A stretch of DNA of 14,487 nt from Alistipes sp. (GTDB lineage Bacteria > Bacteroidota > Bacteroidia > Bacteroidales > Rikenellaceae), in the NCBI GenBank assembly GCA_009774895.1, contig VSOO01000018.1, positions 1-14,487 of the forward strand, in the 5' to 3' direction. Position 1 is the first letter of the stretch. Each line of letters starts with the position of its first letter. This document shows positions 14,419-14,487 of this stretch, piece by piece. The position numbers were made by a program, and so were the translations under genes. The notes below the pieces were generated by a model, which ran no database searches, was not told the origin of the DNA, and was given only the letters and a program-made list of their open reading frames with translations.

Positions 14419-14460
14419 TTCACGAACTTTTTATTTTAAATATTAATTAAATTAACGTTT

Positions 14461-14487
14461 ATGGTTAAAAAACTCGTACTATCGTTA
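14461..14487 (+). CDS. Start of a protein gene cut by the window end, probably with a signal peptide
   Basis: The last 27 bases encode MVKKLVLSL, a basic then hydrophobic start like a signal peptide or membrane anchor. The frame is open to the window end. It lies downstream of a TATCTTTG promoter and a short AT-rich leader with no Shine-Dalgarno sequence, as is usual in this phylum. Nine residues do not allow a family assignment. Confidence 0.65.

Larger units (their letters stand above)
13933..14460. other. 528-bp divergent intergenic region
   Basis: This stretch has no convincing protein gene. From the flavodiiron side it holds the minus-strand promoter (13959-13966), about 100 bp with no recognised feature (13967-14070), a short AT-rich patch (14065-14077), a GC-rich block with strong long-range pairing (14085-14266), and a very AT-rich promoter region (about 14290-14460) for the gene at the window end. 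The small reading frames inside it are Arg/Ala/Pro-rich and inconsistent in frame, as expected from GC-rich noncoding DNA. Confidence 0.7.

Noticed and set aside
1..14487. Search by eye for CRISPR repeats, tRNA or rRNA genes, transposases and phage genes
   Set aside because: None seen; no regularly spaced repeats, no cloverleaf sequence recognised, and all large genes are ordinary chromosomal families.

Overview
The window looks like chromosomal DNA from a GC-rich member of the Bacteroidales, most like Alistipes/Rikenellaceae. The main clue is the Bacteroidetes -7 promoter element TAnnTTTG. The exact form TATCTTTG occurs at three places where a promoter is expected: 6647-6654 (+), 13959-13966 (-) and 14411-14418 (+). 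Strong Shine-Dalgarno sequences are absent, and the proteins (MauE/DoxX-type membrane protein, plug-less outer-membrane barrel, FprA-type flavodiiron protein) fit the same group. The genus is an inference from base composition and protein style.

Layout, left to right. (1) 5-1114 (+): a MauE/DoxX-like membrane protein with a Cys-x-Cys motif. (2) 1180-6548 (+): a complete tripartite RND efflux operon of lipoprotein adaptor, inner-membrane pump and TolC-family outer-membrane channel. It is preceded by a striking 35-nt near-perfect palindrome (1151-1185) that contains the adaptor's start codon. (3) 6676-11354 (+): its own promoter drives a 997-residue periplasmic TPR-repeat protein and, 14 bp later, a 556-residue outer-membrane beta-barrel protein. 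I cannot assign a function to this pair; it is the best candidate in the window for an undescribed envelope system. (4) 11366-11411: a 20-bp-stem hairpin, probably a bidirectional terminator between convergent operons. (5) 13932-11422 (-): a two-gene operon of flavodiiron protein and UDP-glucose 6-dehydrogenase, from a TATCTTTG promoter. (6) 13933-14460: a 528-bp divergent intergenic region. Its GC-rich core (14085-14266, 182 nt) can fold into a long rod closed by a 10-of-11-bp stem, resembling a 6S-type or other structured RNA. An AT-rich promoter follows for a gene whose first nine codons end the window.

The adaptor, pump and channel should form one envelope-spanning exporter. The TPR/barrel pair probably acts together at the outer membrane. 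The minus-strand operon joins O2/NO detoxification to nucleotide-sugar synthesis, with no obvious shared pathway. All complete genes are intact, with no frameshift, transposase, CRISPR array or tRNA seen.
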